From Salminus brasiliensis (Eukaryota > Chordata > Actinopteri > Characiformes > Bryconidae): a DNA stretch of 64,000 bases. Below the pieces are notes generated by a model, which saw nothing but the letters and a program-made list of their open reading frames with translations, was not told the origin of the DNA and did not search any database. The DNA lies in NCBI RefSeq assembly GCF_030463535.1, contig NC_132893.1:26410782-26474781 (forward strand), read 5' to 3'. Of the stretch, positions 1 to 13,752 are shown one piece after another (the stretch's first letter is position 1; each line of letters begins with the position of its first letter). Position numbers and translations under genes: made by a program.

Positions 1-634
1 CATTTAGGTGTATATCGAAACCCACCTCTACTGTACACGCCTGTTCTCTCTGCCACTGATGTGTTCTCCATGTAAAGAAAGTTTGTCAAAGGCAGTTTAT
101 TCATTAAGATAAAAGTTGTACTCACCATTACGACAAAGACTGCTCAAGCTCTTGTAAGTAAGGGGTGTGTGACATGTGTTTGTAGGGAACTGTGCAGTTT
201 GTCACTTCAGTTTGAGGAACATCAAGTGAGACATACCAAAAAGGAAATCGCTTGACCTCAAACTCAGAACTGCAAAGGCACAGGAAATTACCCAGCACTG
301 CTAAGCGTCAAAACCATAAGTTGAGCTTCTTTAGTCCAACCACAACATGAACTTTAACAGAATCGGCTACATGACAGCCCCCCAGGGACCATGGAAAGAT
401 GAAGAAATTTGTAAATTTATTGTCAAAAAGGTTATATCACAGATTTTTGTGTGTTAACATCAGAATGAGGTGAAAAGGGCGGAAAAACAACATTAGATGG
501 TGCTGTATGACTCACATATCAGTGGACTCAGTGGAGAAGCTTTACTACTGTTTTTCTGTCCCCTTAGATCATGTGGCTCAATAGCACTGAGGCACTTACA
601 TGTTAAGGTTCAACTGAAAAAGAAATTGCAAATG

Positions 635-1555
635 TACACTCACCGAGCACTTTATTAGGAACACTTGTATGCCTACTCATTCATGCCGTTATGTAATTAG
701 CTAATCATGTGGCAGCAGTGCAATGCACGAAATCATGCAGATACAGGTTAACAGCTTCAGGTGATGTTAACGTGAACCATCAGCAAGGGCTGGTTTGAGC
801 ATTTCTAGAACTGCTGATCTGAGATATTCAGCACAACAGTTTTCAGACTTTACTCAGAATGCTGCAATAAAGAAAAAAGCATTGAGTGAGCGGCACTTCT
901 GCGAGTGGAAACACCTTGTTGATGCGATCAGAGAATAACCAGACAGGTAACCACTGTACAACTGTAGTGAGCAGAAAAGCACCCCAGAATAAGCAACGCA
1001 TCAAACAGATGGGCTACTACAGCAGCAGAGCAAACAGGTTCCACTTCTATCAGCCAAGAACAGAAAGCTGAGGCTGCAGTGGGCAGACAGATGGTAGGGT
1101 CAGAATTTGGTACCAACAGCTTGAATCCATGAAACCTGCTTTGTGTCAACAGTCCAGGCTGGTGAAGGTTATCCATAGCCACAGTCTATTTAGGTGTTGC
1201 TGCTGACCATGTGCATCCCTTCATGGCCACAAATTATCCATCTTCTAACGGCTACTTCCAGCATGATGATGCACCATGTCTCGAAGCAGAAGTCATCTCA
1301 ACTGGTTTCATGAAGATGGCAGTGAGTTCAGTGTTCTTCAGGGGCCTTCCCAGTCACCAGTTCTGAGTCCAATAGAACACTTTTTCGATGTGTTAGAGCT
1401 GGAGCTTCACAGAATAAAAGTGCTTCTGAAAAATCTGCAGGAATTGCGTGATGCAAACATGTCAACATGGTCTTAAAGGAACATTTCCAACATCTTATGG
1501 AATCCATGGCATGAAGAACTGAGGCTGTTTTGAAAGCAATGGAAGGGATGTACAG
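635..1555 (+). mobile_element. Degenerate Tc1-like DNA transposon
   Basis: The left end carries a terminal-repeat motif (ctcaccgagcactttattag at about 641-660), typical of a fish Tc1 family. The body follows the order of a Tc1 transposase gene on the plus strand. A segment near 1225-1400 still reads as the part around the second catalytic Asp and the third catalytic residue (tacttccagcatgatgatg, then agtccaatagaacac), but stops and indels break every frame. The right terminal repeat is not visible, so the copy is truncated near 1555. It is a fossil with no coding capacity. A second copy of the family lies at 46875-47430. Confidence 0.75.
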
Positions 1556-2526
1556 ATGGGTTGTTGTATTTTTGGGATAGAACTATGACATTGTTATGAA
1601 GACCATATCTAACCATATTTATGATTTAGATATAGTAAATATATGGTCTGTATAATAACATTATGGAATATATGAGCTACAATGCGTATAGGGTTTGTCT
1701 ACTGTCTTTGTTTCCCTTGTGAACAGCAGCAGTGTAACAGGAAATGGTGACAGTTGCATCAACTGACCATTGGGAGGAGAATAGTTAATAGCAGGGGCTT
1801 TTTTCTTTTTTTAATCTTTACACAATCTAATGCTGCTGTCCTGTCCTACCCACTTCCTTTTTCTGTTTGAACCTAATTAGAGGTTCACACGAAAGACTGA
1901 AAAGAATATACCCTCATACTAGAGTACTACAATAAGCCCTCATGCTATGAAGTAGTTTCATGAGAATAGCCATTTTTCTCCATGGAATTCTAGAACTGCT
2001 AATTACATCAGAAAACTATTAATGTCGGACTGCAGTCTCCACTACTCAGTTCTCCTCCTCCACAGTCAAAACATCTTACCTAAAGTGTTGTTGCAAAACT
2101 CAAGCAGTCTTGCAAAACAAGTTGAAATGCTTAGTTATTTTCTTCTCCTCGCCAGTAAGAAACTGGCTAGTCTTGGCAGACTGGCCAGAGGAAGAAAAAT
2201 CATCATCACCTATCATAATAATGTGTTGCGTCTAATTGGCATTTCAGTGCATTCTCTAAACTTTGGCTGTAAGGATGTCAGTCATGTACTATGTCAGTCA
2301 TGTACTATGGTCATGTAAGTAAATACACACAGAAATACATTACGTCACATACTCTTAAGCATTGTTGGAGAGCCCAACATTGGATTGAGGCTCTAAATTC
2401 AAATCATAAGATATTTAACCATGAGTTTGTGTAAGGACAAGTGAGATGTATAGAGTAGCCTAAAACAAAATCCAGTATAAGATTTGAACAAAACAAAACA
2501 AAACATAATAAAACTAAACAAATAAA

Positions 2527-2536
2527 ATATATATGT

Positions 2537-2606
<70 letters not shown>
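2527..2606. repeat. Poly(A) plus (TA)n microsatellite
   Basis: An A run of about 26 bases is followed directly by about 22 TA units. Confidence 0.95.
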
Positions 2607-2609
<3 letters not shown>

Positions 2610-2683
2610 TATGTACATAAATATTTATTTAATGTGCAATTAAAAAAGTTTAAGTGACATTTTTATGTCATTACACATGTTAC

Positions 2684-2686
<3 letters not shown>

Positions 2687-2737
<51 letters not shown>

Positions 2738-2748
2738 TGTATGTGTAT
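2687..2748. repeat. (AT)n/(AC)n microsatellite
   Basis: About 21 AT units pass into short AC and GT units and end in a further TA patch. Confidence 0.95.
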
Positions 2749-5700
2749 ATATATTTTACTTTTATTTTACAAGTTACATAATAACATATACATTATAACA
2801 TCACTTAAATTAACTTTTTGTTATTGCATATTAAACAATACATTTCCACAACTGAATGTAAGACACTAATCATTGTTCTGTGTAACTACTATCTGATCAT
2901 CACAAATCATTTTAACATAAATTTAGTTTTAAAATGTATTGCAAAATCTGTATATTTGAGTATTTTTGTGTTACAAGGCCTGAAGCTAAATTAACATGTC
3001 CACTCAATTGTCTTTGTTGAAATAACAAAAAATGCTATGCAGTGATTCATAATTTAAATAATTTGTAATAGTGCAGCATAAGAACTGAAGCTGAACCCTT
3101 AATCTAAAATGAATTGCCCAATCTAAATTGCTGGACCGACCACACAGCTGTGTTTAAAATGAAACATAAAACATAGTTTTGTGAAATTAGTAATTAAATA
3201 TATTAAGCGAACAGTAAACTGGAGATCTTTTCTCAGACATATACTTGAGGAAAGTAGATTTGTTAATATTTAAAAGAATGTCTTATTAAATTTTTATATT
3301 CATTTATTTGTTGTGTAGATGAAAACAATAATTAAAATACCCCATATTCAGCTTCAGATTTCCTTTCTTTTGTTTTTATTTAACAATAAAATAAAAGAAA
3401 CAAAGATACAACCAACAAATCCACATTCTCCTTTGTTTTAAAAACATAGGCTTACATATCGTCCCACTTAACAATCTGCAATATATATCTATCTGTTTTC
3501 TTATACTCTGTGACACGTTACAAGTTAATAAAAAAGACAAACATTTTAAACGTAAGCTTTAAAAAAAAGATTTATTTAATTAGATTGTCTATGGATCTTT
3601 TGGAGTTTATCCACACAGAGGTTGGGTAACTGTAAATAGGCACGGCAGTCTCATCATTTACTTTGGTGCAGGCATCCTCAACGACTTACAAAGTTGAGAA
3701 TCATCTTGGGTAAGCTACAGTTGTTGTACTCTCTCTGATATCTCCCAAGTAATCTGACCATTACTGCAGCCTTCTGCAACCCTGCGCAGCTTGCTATATT
3801 TTGATCTTGGTCAGCCTCGATGTTGAGATGTTGAGGTTTTTGCTGACCGTGTCTGCAATTTACAGTTACACTAAACCACTTGTGTTTAAGGGAGGATATC
3901 TTGTCATTCAGTTGGTGACTGACCAATAACTTAGCTTCAAGTTTGCTCTACTTTGTCAATTTTTCACTCAACATGCATGCACCTGGGGTCCGTATGAGCA
4001 CCTTTATATATCTGAATATAGCACCATTTTTTTTAGAAGTCAGTCAGGACCCAGCTGTCAGCATGCACAAACTTTATGTATCCTTCGAGTACGTATCCTA
4101 CATGTTGCAACCTTTTACAAACATTACAAGGCAATTAATGAATATTCATACAGTACCATACATGTTAAACGTGAACTAATACAGTACACACGTTAAAGAA
4201 AGTGCTACAATACAGAACAATTGCTTTCTTGTTTTGAGTCATATAATATTCTATAGGACTATAGGAGGACACACTAAGGATGTACATTACATTATCAAAA
4301 GATACACCAAAACACTTTTTTTTATTTCACCATTTCTTTTTGAGTCTTTATCAAACACTTATACTTCTAAATTCCAACTGCAGCAGAGGTGCCATGATCA
4401 ACACAAAGGAAAAAAGGAAACAAACCAACAAAGCTTCGATATCCACACCTTTACAGCACATTACCTACACAACTATCAGTTATTAACACATAAAGAGGCC
4501 TGTGCACTTCGGCCGGACCGGTATTTTCAAACTGCCATTACTGAGTTCTTGTTACTCATTCTTTGTGAAGTCCTACTATTAAGAATGCTCAATTACCCCA
4601 TTCACAATTTCTAACTTTTCTAGCTTTTTGTGCCACGAAAGTACCGTAGGAACCACTACATTACATTTTGGTGATAAAGGCAAATACAGTTGTACCATCA
4701 AATCATAAACCTACACTAAACCATTACAATCACATTGTAATGATTTTAAGGCTTATGGGTTAAAAAGTGTTACTTGAATGCAAGTCAGGCTATGCTTCAT
4801 AACAGTCCAATTCTATGAATTCAAGTTTGCGGATGAACCAAGATAGCTGCGATATCAATAACGTCTTAAATGGCATCATAGATTACTTAAAAGAGGGCAG
4901 TTGCTCAAAATTTCTCCCGATCTGCCAATCTAGCGACTCGTCACTCTGACTGGCCTGGAAAGACTGGAATTATTCACCTGGAAATCAACGATACAAACTA
5001 ATGGTAAAACAAGAGCGAGATTTGCTGACCACTTTGCATTAAATGGTACCAAACAACACATTATAGTATTGTGATAACATTTCATATTCTATAACATACA
5101 CAACATCAGCTTCTCTGAGGTTAACAGAAATACGCGTGTATACAATTTTAAAGTGCATCTTTTAAAAAGAAAATGGGTGTGGTGTTTTATCTAGGGCTGG
5201 CTCGAACTGCATTTCACAAGCTTTGGATGCTTGTTGATGTTTCCAGACAAGTACTGGAATACTCAAATAATTGTATAGTTTAGGCAGTAGAACATGAGAA
5301 GGAGTGTTTTATCGCCTTTGGCTCATGCAAACCAAGGCAACCAAATCACAGCCATGATGTTATTTGCGATAACATACAACCTCGAGTGTTTCTATTGCTT
5401 TTATACCGATTTTTACAAAATAAAGAAACGAATGAATCAAAGAAGCCCTGAATGTCATACCAAATACAACTGTCAGATCCTTCCGCCAAAAGTAGTTTCA
5501 CAACAAAGGAGTTTATGCTATGCAATGATAACAATTCCAAAACACCAGGACCGACTCAGCGGGTAGTTAAAGTACCGTTATAAATGAGAAGCTGGGCCAC
5601 TGGCTGAAATATGAATGGAAGTTCTTGTAATGCTCAACATGGCGTCTGTTTACAGAAAAAATCCCGCCCTTAAACAACAACAACAAAAAAGCTTGCTGGT

Positions 5701-6369
5701 TACACCACGACCGGGGGGGGTCTATGCGCTAGTGGGGAAAGTCCCCCTCGATGCGGAGATCTGTGCAAGTGCGGTAGCAAGAACAAACTGAGTTAACGGA
5801 TTTTTCTTTCAATTGTTGTTAATGTGTCAGAATGATAGTTATAGTGAACAAACAAGTGAAAAAGTTGTGCTGTTATCACAAATATCAATTTATAACAATA
5901 ACACATTTAATAGTGAGGTTGGAACTAACTATTCTGTATAATCTTGCCCATCTTGCCCTGTCTGTACTTTGTCTAGTCTGATGCCTGATTAATAATAATC
6001 CTTGGGGTTTCTTTGTGTATTTATACTCTAGTCTTAACTATGTAGAGAAATTAGGTGCAAACGGATAGCTCAGTTGACCTATTTATATTTGTGCCATAAA
6101 GCTGACATTTTTGTAATTGTTTTCAAAATTGTAAAAAAGTGTTTTGTCTGGATTTTTTGCAAAAAATAACGGAATTGTAAATGGTTTTACATTCAGGGGG
6201 GAAAAGTGCCAAGATAAGGACATGCTTTCTGCATTTAGTTCTGTATTTATTTATTTATTTTATTCTATTGACTTGTCTCTAAAGATCCTTGCTGGGGCGA
6301 TTGAAGTGATTGTAGTTGTAACAGTCACTTTAAGGTGGGGTACAGTGCGCATGTGCACGGTGTGCGTGG

Positions 6370-6590
6370 TTGGTGTGGCGCAACAGATAACACCACCATT
6401 GCGTTACAACCACACCATATGGGAGACCAGGGTTCGATTCCCGGTCTGGGTGATTTTGCTGCGCTACACCAATAAGAGTCCCTGGGCAAGACTCCTAACA
6501 CTACATTGGCCCACCTCTGTAATACAATTAACCTTGTAAGTCGCTCTGGATAAGAGCGTCTGCTAAATGTTGTAAATGTAAATGTAAATG
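6370..6590 (+). mobile_element. tRNA-derived SINE with LINE-like tail
   Basis: The head is tRNA-like: a polymerase III B-box match (ggttcgattcc) lies at 6431-6441, with an A-box-like segment about 50 bases upstream. The 3' part, 6533-6590, reads gtaagtcgctctggataaga and ends in taaatg/gtaaatg repeats. That tail matches the reverse complement of the LINE 3' end at 60311-60375, so the SINE probably borrows that LINE's machinery. The exact 5' boundary is uncertain. Confidence 0.8.
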
Positions 6591-6850
6591 GTGAGTGTGT
6601 AGGAAAACGCGGGGGAGTGTGTGCATATGGTGAACTGTGCTGGGTTGTACCCTGGGTTCTCCAGCTGGTGTTGTCTGGGAAGTTGGGACGAGCGAAGTCG
6701 AGGTGCTCTCATTGCTCATTAAAACTGAGTCTGAAACCCCAGCACGACGTGTTCCCTGCGTGTCTCTTAATGGAGCTAAGTATTCACCTCTCCACGAGAG
6801 CACCCACCTAACACCATATTTCCAGTCGTTACATAGTTTAGACCCGTGCT

Positions 6851-7012
6851 ATTGAAGCCCAATCTTGGAGACCCACTGTGTTTTATGCCCCAAACACACC
6901 TGATCCAGCTTATGAAAAGCCTGATAATTACCTGATGAGCTGGATCAGGTGTGTTGTGGCAGGGATTACAGTCTCTGAAGCCATGTGAGGCAGTGGGTCT
7001 TCAGGCTTCTGG
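6851..7012. mobile_element. Small hAT-like MITE with internal hairpin
   Basis: The ends are imperfect inverted copies (gaagccc...gacccactg against cagtgggtcttcaggcttc). Inside is a perfect 18-bp inverted repeat, 6893-6910 against 6938-6955, with a 27-base loop. No coding potential. The hAT assignment rests on resemblance to the element at 61194-61376 and is inference. Confidence 0.5.
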
Positions 7013-9157
7013 ATTAATACTAAATAGGAGCAGGAAATGAATTAAGATGACAAATAAATACTCGAGTACTGAAATGATTCAGGCCAGCCCTAGTTTTATC
7101 TACACTATCTGCACTACTGTAGTTCAGAGGTAACATCCTTTTATGGCCTTCACTCCTTTCTCTATCACTTTTTAAGGGTGCAGCCATTTCTCCTAGAAAT
7201 AAATGTAACATTGTAATACCATCTATTAACTGGCTTTAACAATAGATTCTAGAAGTTGTCAATGCCCAGTACACATGAGCCCTGAAATAGAATAAATGAA
7301 TAGGAGAAAAGAGCATTCATAAGAGGTAATAAACCACAGTTCTAATTTGGAAATGAAGGAAAAAAACTGTGAAATGTCAAAGACTAACATGGGCAGGTTT
7401 CTGTCCTGCTGTCGGTATCATTTAGTCAGGGAATAGGTGTAATCCAAGTCTGGGAAAAAAAACTCAAAAAGTTCACTTCTAGCAGAAAAGGTCCATAACA
7501 ACAAGCGCTGCCCCTTTCAGCTTTCATTATACTCATACTCATACATATACAGTCATACTGAAATGAGGAACCTAAATGCAAAGCAGAAAACAAAAGCTAC
7601 TGTCAATCAGACACTATGTTTCTTGGTCATCTATAATTGTATGTTTGCTGCCCTCTTAGTTGGATGTGATAAAACAAAGCCAACACATTTACAGGTCACA
7701 TGATGTTTAGAGCCAAATCTGGTCAAGTTTTTACATCATTTAAGAGCAAGTGCTCTGGAGAGGCTAAGAATGTGCTGTCTGTCCTTTGTAACGCGTGTAC
7801 TTAATGGTGAGACGGTCTTTATGTGCGTGATTGTCATAATTATCACACGAGTGAGGAATCGATCCCTCCTTGTCGTCACATGGGTGAGAAATAGTCTCTA
7901 CTAATGAGTTTAAATAGTACAAGAGGCGGCAGCAGCAGCAGCAGCAGCAGCAGCTAAAAGTGCTGTTTTAATAAAGTGCTTGTGGGAAGTGCTGCTTAAT
8001 GTCTTATGTCTTAGGACATTTTAGTGGGTCAGCCATGTGAGCTAGGCCCACGTACCGCCTTCCTTACGTTGCACTATAAAATAGATAAAACTCTAAAACG
8101 GATAGCTCTAGAAATTGCTAGTGGTCAAAAATGCATCAAATAGCTAGTTAATAACACTATCCTTATACCAAAGTATTTAAAGCACTAAGAACCAATAGGA
8201 ATGGGCAAAAGGATTGCTTTTTTGTCAGCTGGACATTATTTGCATACGTGAACATGCTCAAGTACAACTCTCAGACCATACACACACTCTGACAACAAAT
8301 AAAGGGGGGGGGGGGTTAATTATAGGAAGGAAAGAAAATTGACCTCTACATTTCATTGTGCTATGAGGCGTGAACACAAATGTCCAGTAGCACGGATTTG
8401 CTGTCCTCATAGAAAAGGCATTTTGAAGGGCCACTGCCAGGCAGTTAGGAGGCCAGCGTACGACTTGCAACGCTGCTTTGCTTCGTCTCTTATGAACACC
8501 TCTGTTTTTCTTTTAAGATTTACTTTTCTCCATCTAAGATTACACTGCAATTGCACAACACCTCCAATAAACTGGACAGGAATTAAAATAGGTACCAAAA
8601 GGTCATGGACGTTACCTAAGAGTGCTCTAAGCATTTGTGCTGTCCACTGGGAGAATGGTAACGCCAAGACAGTGCCACAACAACCAGCTTCCACTGGTTA
8701 AAGCCTCTGAAAAGACTTCATAACAGTAATTATGAAATGAAGCCCTGTTTTTAGTATGAAAGCAGTAAAGCCCTTAACACGCCAGTCAGGCATGTTTTCA
8801 GTATAATATAGCTCGTTAAGATACGACGTGACTATCCATCGGTCGCTCACTATAGATTACGACTCTATTACATGACCAGGCCGAACAGTTTAACAGTAAC
8901 CAGGCCCTGTAGTTACAAAGCTTTTCAGAGTAGGGCTCGGACTAGATTCCTCCTACTTTCAGAAGCTTCCCAAATCCAGGCCCAGATCTTAGGTGCTATA
9001 CGTTTAATCTACACATTTTTACACACTTGAGCCTTTCACTTCTCTATTAACAAAAGAAATTCTAGGGTTGCTAAAGTTTCTGTGACTTGCCGTAATAAAA
9101 ATCCTTAAAAACTCTGAGGTGCAGAAATGTTGGACTTGTCATTTTGTAATTGGGCTA
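7013..9157. other. Gene-free stretch with short simple repeats
   Basis: No supported exon. It contains a (CAG)8 tract at 7930-7953 and a G12 run at 8304-8315. Short frames around 8340-8700 have no recognisable similarity and look like chance. Confidence 0.5.
7930..7953. repeat. (CAG)8 trinucleotide repeat
   Basis: Eight uninterrupted CAG units, not within a supported coding exon. Confidence 0.95.
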
Positions 9158-10596
9158 ATGCTGCGTTCATGAGATTTTCCAACCTCCAGGTGAGAGGAAT
9201 ACGCTTGAATGGCCAGTCAACTCCTAATTTCCACTTGGAAATTTGGACCTCTCCAAAACTCCAAGCTGAACATGATCATTTTCCAACCTCTATCAATTAG
9301 AATTAAACAATGTTTTTAATATTATTGTGTCTTTAAGATCTCTGTAAATAAGATCAGTTCTGATTGGTTGTCCTGAATTGTGCCTCCATCAAAAAGCAGT
9401 TCAGACTGAAACACTCCTTATAATGCCAGTGTAAGTGGGCGGGGCTGTAGGCTGAATAGGTAACATCACAAAAACACAAACAAGTGAACTTAAATATTCT
9501 ATTTTTAGAAATGTTTAAATTTACATTTTTTAGTTGTTTAAATTGAGAATTATCACGATTTTGTGGCCCTTTACATTTTTTGCACATTGTGACATATGAC
9601 ATTCTATTTATGTTAAAGTCAGTGATCAGATTCCCAAAGCAAATATCCTTTGCTTTCCTATTATTGGAGAATCATTATAATAAATCATTAATAATTATAA
9701 ATTATTCATGATAAATAATAATGAATAATTCACACATCATCACATCATTTTAATATGGCAGCTAAGATAAGGAAGGGGTTCCATCCTTGAAAGTCTCCCT
9801 GTAAACATTATTTGGGCAGTATTTCCTAGCCACAGTGCCTCCAGACTAACTTTGATTAGGGATGGGACTTCTGAGCTGCTTCTTTTGTGTCAGTAGGCTG
9901 TTGTTTTCGTGCTTTGTACTGTTCCAGAGGCCAAGATATCTGCAGCGTGTTCCTGCTGAAGGCTGCTGCTGAGATCACAAGACTCTGCAGTGCCCATCAG
10001 AGGGTCACATGTGGATAAACTAGACAAAAGGTGTTAGACTGAACCCGACTAAGCTGACTAACGCTGGCCAATGATCTTGAAGTCCTTAGAAATAAGGTTT
10101 GGTATGTTTAGGAGACCAAGTATGAACCCATGTACCAGATTCTAATTCAAATTAATTAATAGATTAAAATGACCTATCATTGACATGGAAGTATGATTGT
10201 TCTGTGGACAAATAAAGAGGGTAGACTGAAGGGCCTGCTGCTGTTATGGGATTCTATGGTCTGCTGCACTCCTGGATTGGTCTTTTATGGTTCGTTTTGT
10301 GAGATGTACTTTTTCCTTCCACGTTTAAATTCATTTGGTGTCTTCTTGGTGTGCTTGCTGTAATGCTGACCAGATTTTTGCAGGTTTTGGGCTTTAGGAG
10401 CACCGTTAGTTTTAAGAGTGTTCTCCACTGCACACGTTGGACAGAAATGAAGCACTAAATAAAGTACTCTCAGTCAACGTCAATGCTTTTACTGGACAAG
10501 AGTTACAGCGTAACACACCACTCTGAATATATCTGGATTGAGTGGCTGAATTTGGAGGTTCTGACTCGGAAATCCAAGCTGTCATGAACGCAGCAT
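9158..10596. mobile_element. Putative TIR element, non-coding, about 1.4 kb
   Basis: A perfect 15-bp terminal inverted repeat (atgctgcgttcatga at 9158-9172, its complement at 10582-10596) is flanked on both sides by TA, as for a Tc1/mariner-type target duplication. No transposase frame lies between the ends, so it would be non-autonomous. The interior reads as ordinary sequence, so two unrelated solo ends remain possible. Confidence 0.45.
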
Positions 10597-11739
10597 TAGT
10601 CATAGCAAGTGCGTAGCTAGCTTTACTCTAATTCAAAAAAGTGGGTCTGTGATTCTGTGATCTTTAAACACCAGTCTGCTCAGATGCTCTAAAGCAATTA
10701 CGTTAAAAGCTGTCTCAGTATTAGGTACACTTACTATGAAGCAGGTCCTAGCATCACCTAAACCAATGTTATGACAATGATGATGATGATGATGATACCA
10801 GGCATCTGATCTGAACTCATTCTTGGGCTATGAATTCAATACGGCTATGTTTTCTCTTTACCGATTGCCATGTAACTGTGAAAGGGAATATACATGCTGC
10901 ATTAAGCAGGTCAAACAGCACACCGCTAATCCATCTCCCTAATCTGTTGAATCCTTAACCTGTCTGTCTTCATTTTGGCTAGCTACTATGGTTTCTGCCC
11001 CGCTCTAATGGTGGGGGCTCATTTATATGTAAACAGTGGTAGTTAATATTAGTCTGTAACAAAGAACTAGTTTCATTGTTTAAACTTTTCTGAGTATATA
11101 AAGAAAAAGGCCTAGTATTAAATTCTCTGAAACTGTATGTCTGTATAAAGACGTCTTAATGTAGATGTAATTTTCTCATTACATTGAAATAAAAATAAAA
11201 AAGACTGTGCAAAGTGTTAAGATTGCACTAATCCCCTTGTAAGCAGAAGGTTTAGGTATGTCCTATAACTGTAACATTCTACTACTGTTAAAGGAATCGT
11301 TTGGTGAAAAACCAAATGAACATGATGAATCACTGACAACAGATGCAGTCGATCAGTCAAGACGGGACTGGTGTCTTTAGTTCAAAACGGGAGACGCTAG
11401 GCTAATGTTGCTAACAGATCCTGGACTTGGATTGTCACCAATGTCATCGTCGTAAAGGATCTACATAAAGCTAAATGGTGGGGCCATTCAACATGTTTAC
11501 CACGGCACAGTACGTGAAATCGTTTTACGTTTGCAGTCCAGGTCGAAAGCGAAATAGCACTACAAAGCAGGATGGTAATGTAGTTCGCACTTTCGCTAAA
11601 ATGTTTAAATCTACCCATGCGGTTTCACTAAATCCGAATTCACACCTGTTTATGCAGCTTTCCAGTCAGATTTTGAAGTACAGTTAATATACAAGCTTGT
11701 TCACGACAAGGTAATACAACCACAATTTGTGTTGGAATT
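10597..11739. other. Gene-free stretch
   Basis: No exon or RNA gene is recognised. A short (GAT)n tract lies at about 10779-10798. Confidence 0.5.
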
Positions 11740-11930
11740 TGACCTTCGCTTTTAACCCATCCAGGCAGTGAACAGACACATAGTGAGACAGTAAGCACAC
11801 ATGCCCAGAGCAGTGGGCAGCCTTCACTGCGGCGCCTAGGGATCAGAGAGGGTTAAGAGCCTTGCTCGAAGGCCCAACAGCAGCAGCTTTAGCAGACCCC
11901 GGTATCAAAACTGCCATCGCTGTCATCATT
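11740..11930 (-). mobile_element. tRNA-like SINE fragment (family shared with 45980-46190)
   Basis: Read on the minus strand it has a B-box-like gttttgatacc, then gagcaaggctcttaaccctc, a central cactg-rich segment and a terminal gtcaaattcca. The same order and wording occurs on the plus strand at 45980-46190, which supports one dispersed SINE family. Confidence 0.65.
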
Positions 11931-13064
11931 AACCCCAGTGTTTGAAGAGGGTTTGGCATGTATCTGTAGAGATGAGATTGCCAACAGTCTAACTCCAGTG
12001 TCTGTTACCATCATTAGCCTAGCACCTCCTGTTCTAATCTGATGAAGCACACATCAGGTACCACATGTGTCTTGGCTGATGGACTGCATCTGGGGGAAGT
12101 GATTAATCATGGTAATCTGATTCTTTGCCGAACTCCTCCTTTAAGAGTAAGGGAGCAGGTTTTCTATGCAACTGAGTGCATTAGGAAGTCTTAACGAAAT
12201 CAGCTGGAACTAATACACGACACACCTATGTTCCCTTCGCTCTCGCCTCAGCCTCTCCTGAAAAATCCAGCCAGGCTGAGCTTATAGAAACATTAAAGAG
12301 CCACTTGTGGAGTTTTCCTTTCCACTAGGGCTTTACATAATAGTGTACTTCATCTTTCCTTTATTAAGTTATTGTAAATTTGTACATACTAAAACCTATA
12401 GATATTGCTGACATGGTGCAGTGTTTGTAAAACGGTCATTTTTTTGCCTTCAGAGTCTTCAGTGTACAGTACTGTCTCTCTGACATGCATACCTCTTGCC
12501 TTGTCAATATATTACTGTGTTCTGCTTGTTCAACCTGACCTTCCACCACAGAATAAGCATTTTTATCATGATTATATTCATCCCTTCAAGCCTGTTCACT
12601 AGGGGTGTCAGAAAATATCAATTCACTAAAGTCTCACCATTTGTAACAGTTAACAGTTTACATGCAAAGATTGGCAGCAGACAGTGGTTCACTTTGGGTT
12701 GTGTGTAAACCCTGACCGCTAGATAGCAGAGCTGTCCTCTGCCTTTAGATCCCACTGTTGTTCCCACTAATGTTGGTGTGCAAGTTTTTATACTAAGACA
12801 GTTTTCCTAAAATGTAATTAAAAATTTCGCACAATATAATTTTGTCTTACAGTATCGCAATAGATTGAATGGTAACCCCTGTATCGTGACAGGTATCATA
12901 TCGCCAGGTTCTTGCCAATGCTCCCTCTGTTCGCTCTGCCTGGGTGCAAATGGTCCAACGACAGAAATGTTTGTGGTACCCCTAATTCTGCAAGTGTAAA
13001 ACAGGCGATTAAAATTGCTACTCGATTCAACTAGTCACACAAACGCATTCACGCATTCTGCGCA
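11931..13064. other. Gene-free stretch downstream of purg
   Basis: No exon is recognised. On the minus strand a candidate AATAAA signal lies at 12360-12365, about 1.4 kb past the purg stop. It could end the purg 3' UTR, but nothing else supports that. Confidence 0.4.
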
Positions 13065-13700
13065 GACACACACACACACACACACACACATGCATACGCA
13101 CACCCACTGACGCACAGGCATTTCAGCATGAGTGAGGAATGCTGAATGAAATGTTTCTCCTCTGCATCTCCAATCTGTACCTAACCTCCAGCAGAGCCTC
13201 TCAGAACCAAAGCAGTGCTCCTTCATATCCTGCCAACCTGCTTCCCAACTGGCCCCGAGCGTCCACACTAAAGAAAAGAGGAGCAGTGTTCCGAGGGGAA
13301 GTGTAAAAGTGCTATCGTAGTTGACCAGAGTCGTACAGTACAGTAACAGGCTATAGAGGTACATTGTTCAAAAAACAGGCTTAGAAACTAGAACACTGTA
13401 ACATCTCCCTCTGCTAGGTGTGAAGCATCTCTCTCTCTCTCTGACACACACACACACACACACATACATACACACACCACTCTCACACACGCTGGCTGCC
13501 CATGTTGAGCCTATGTGCCCACTATGGTGAGCTGGTGTGCACCAATACACACACTGTCACGCACACTATGGTGAGCTGGTGTGCACGCGCACACGCACAC
13601 ACGCACGCTTGCGCACACACACACACACACACCATGGTGAGTGCGCTTTCACTACCGCACACACACTCGCGCGCACACACCGTGGTGAATCCGTGTGCAC
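13065..13700. repeat. CA/CT microsatellites and ctatggtgagc minisatellite
   Basis: (CA)n runs at 13065-13090, 13444-13463 and about 13600-13632 and a (CT)n run at 13429-13442 flank a degenerate minisatellite. The motif actatggtgagctggtgtgc begins at 13521 and 13565, with diverged copies at 13631 and 13679, each separated by CA-rich sequence. The block lies just downstream of the purg stop codon, probably in its 3' UTR. Confidence 0.85.
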
Positions 13701-13752
13701 CATCACACAGCTCCCCCTCCCCAGCGCGCACACACGCCAGGACAAGCCGTCG

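Larger units (their letters stand above)
1556..6369. other. Gene-free AT-rich stretch
   Basis: No exon-like reading frame or recognisable protein similarity is seen. The stretch holds two long (TA)n tracts near 2527-2748 and otherwise AT-rich single-copy-looking sequence. A G8 run sits at about 5710-5720. Confidence 0.5.

Noticed and set aside
886..1476. Short frames at the left edge that might be small genes
   Set aside because: They are pieces of a decayed Tc1 transposase gene, broken by indels.
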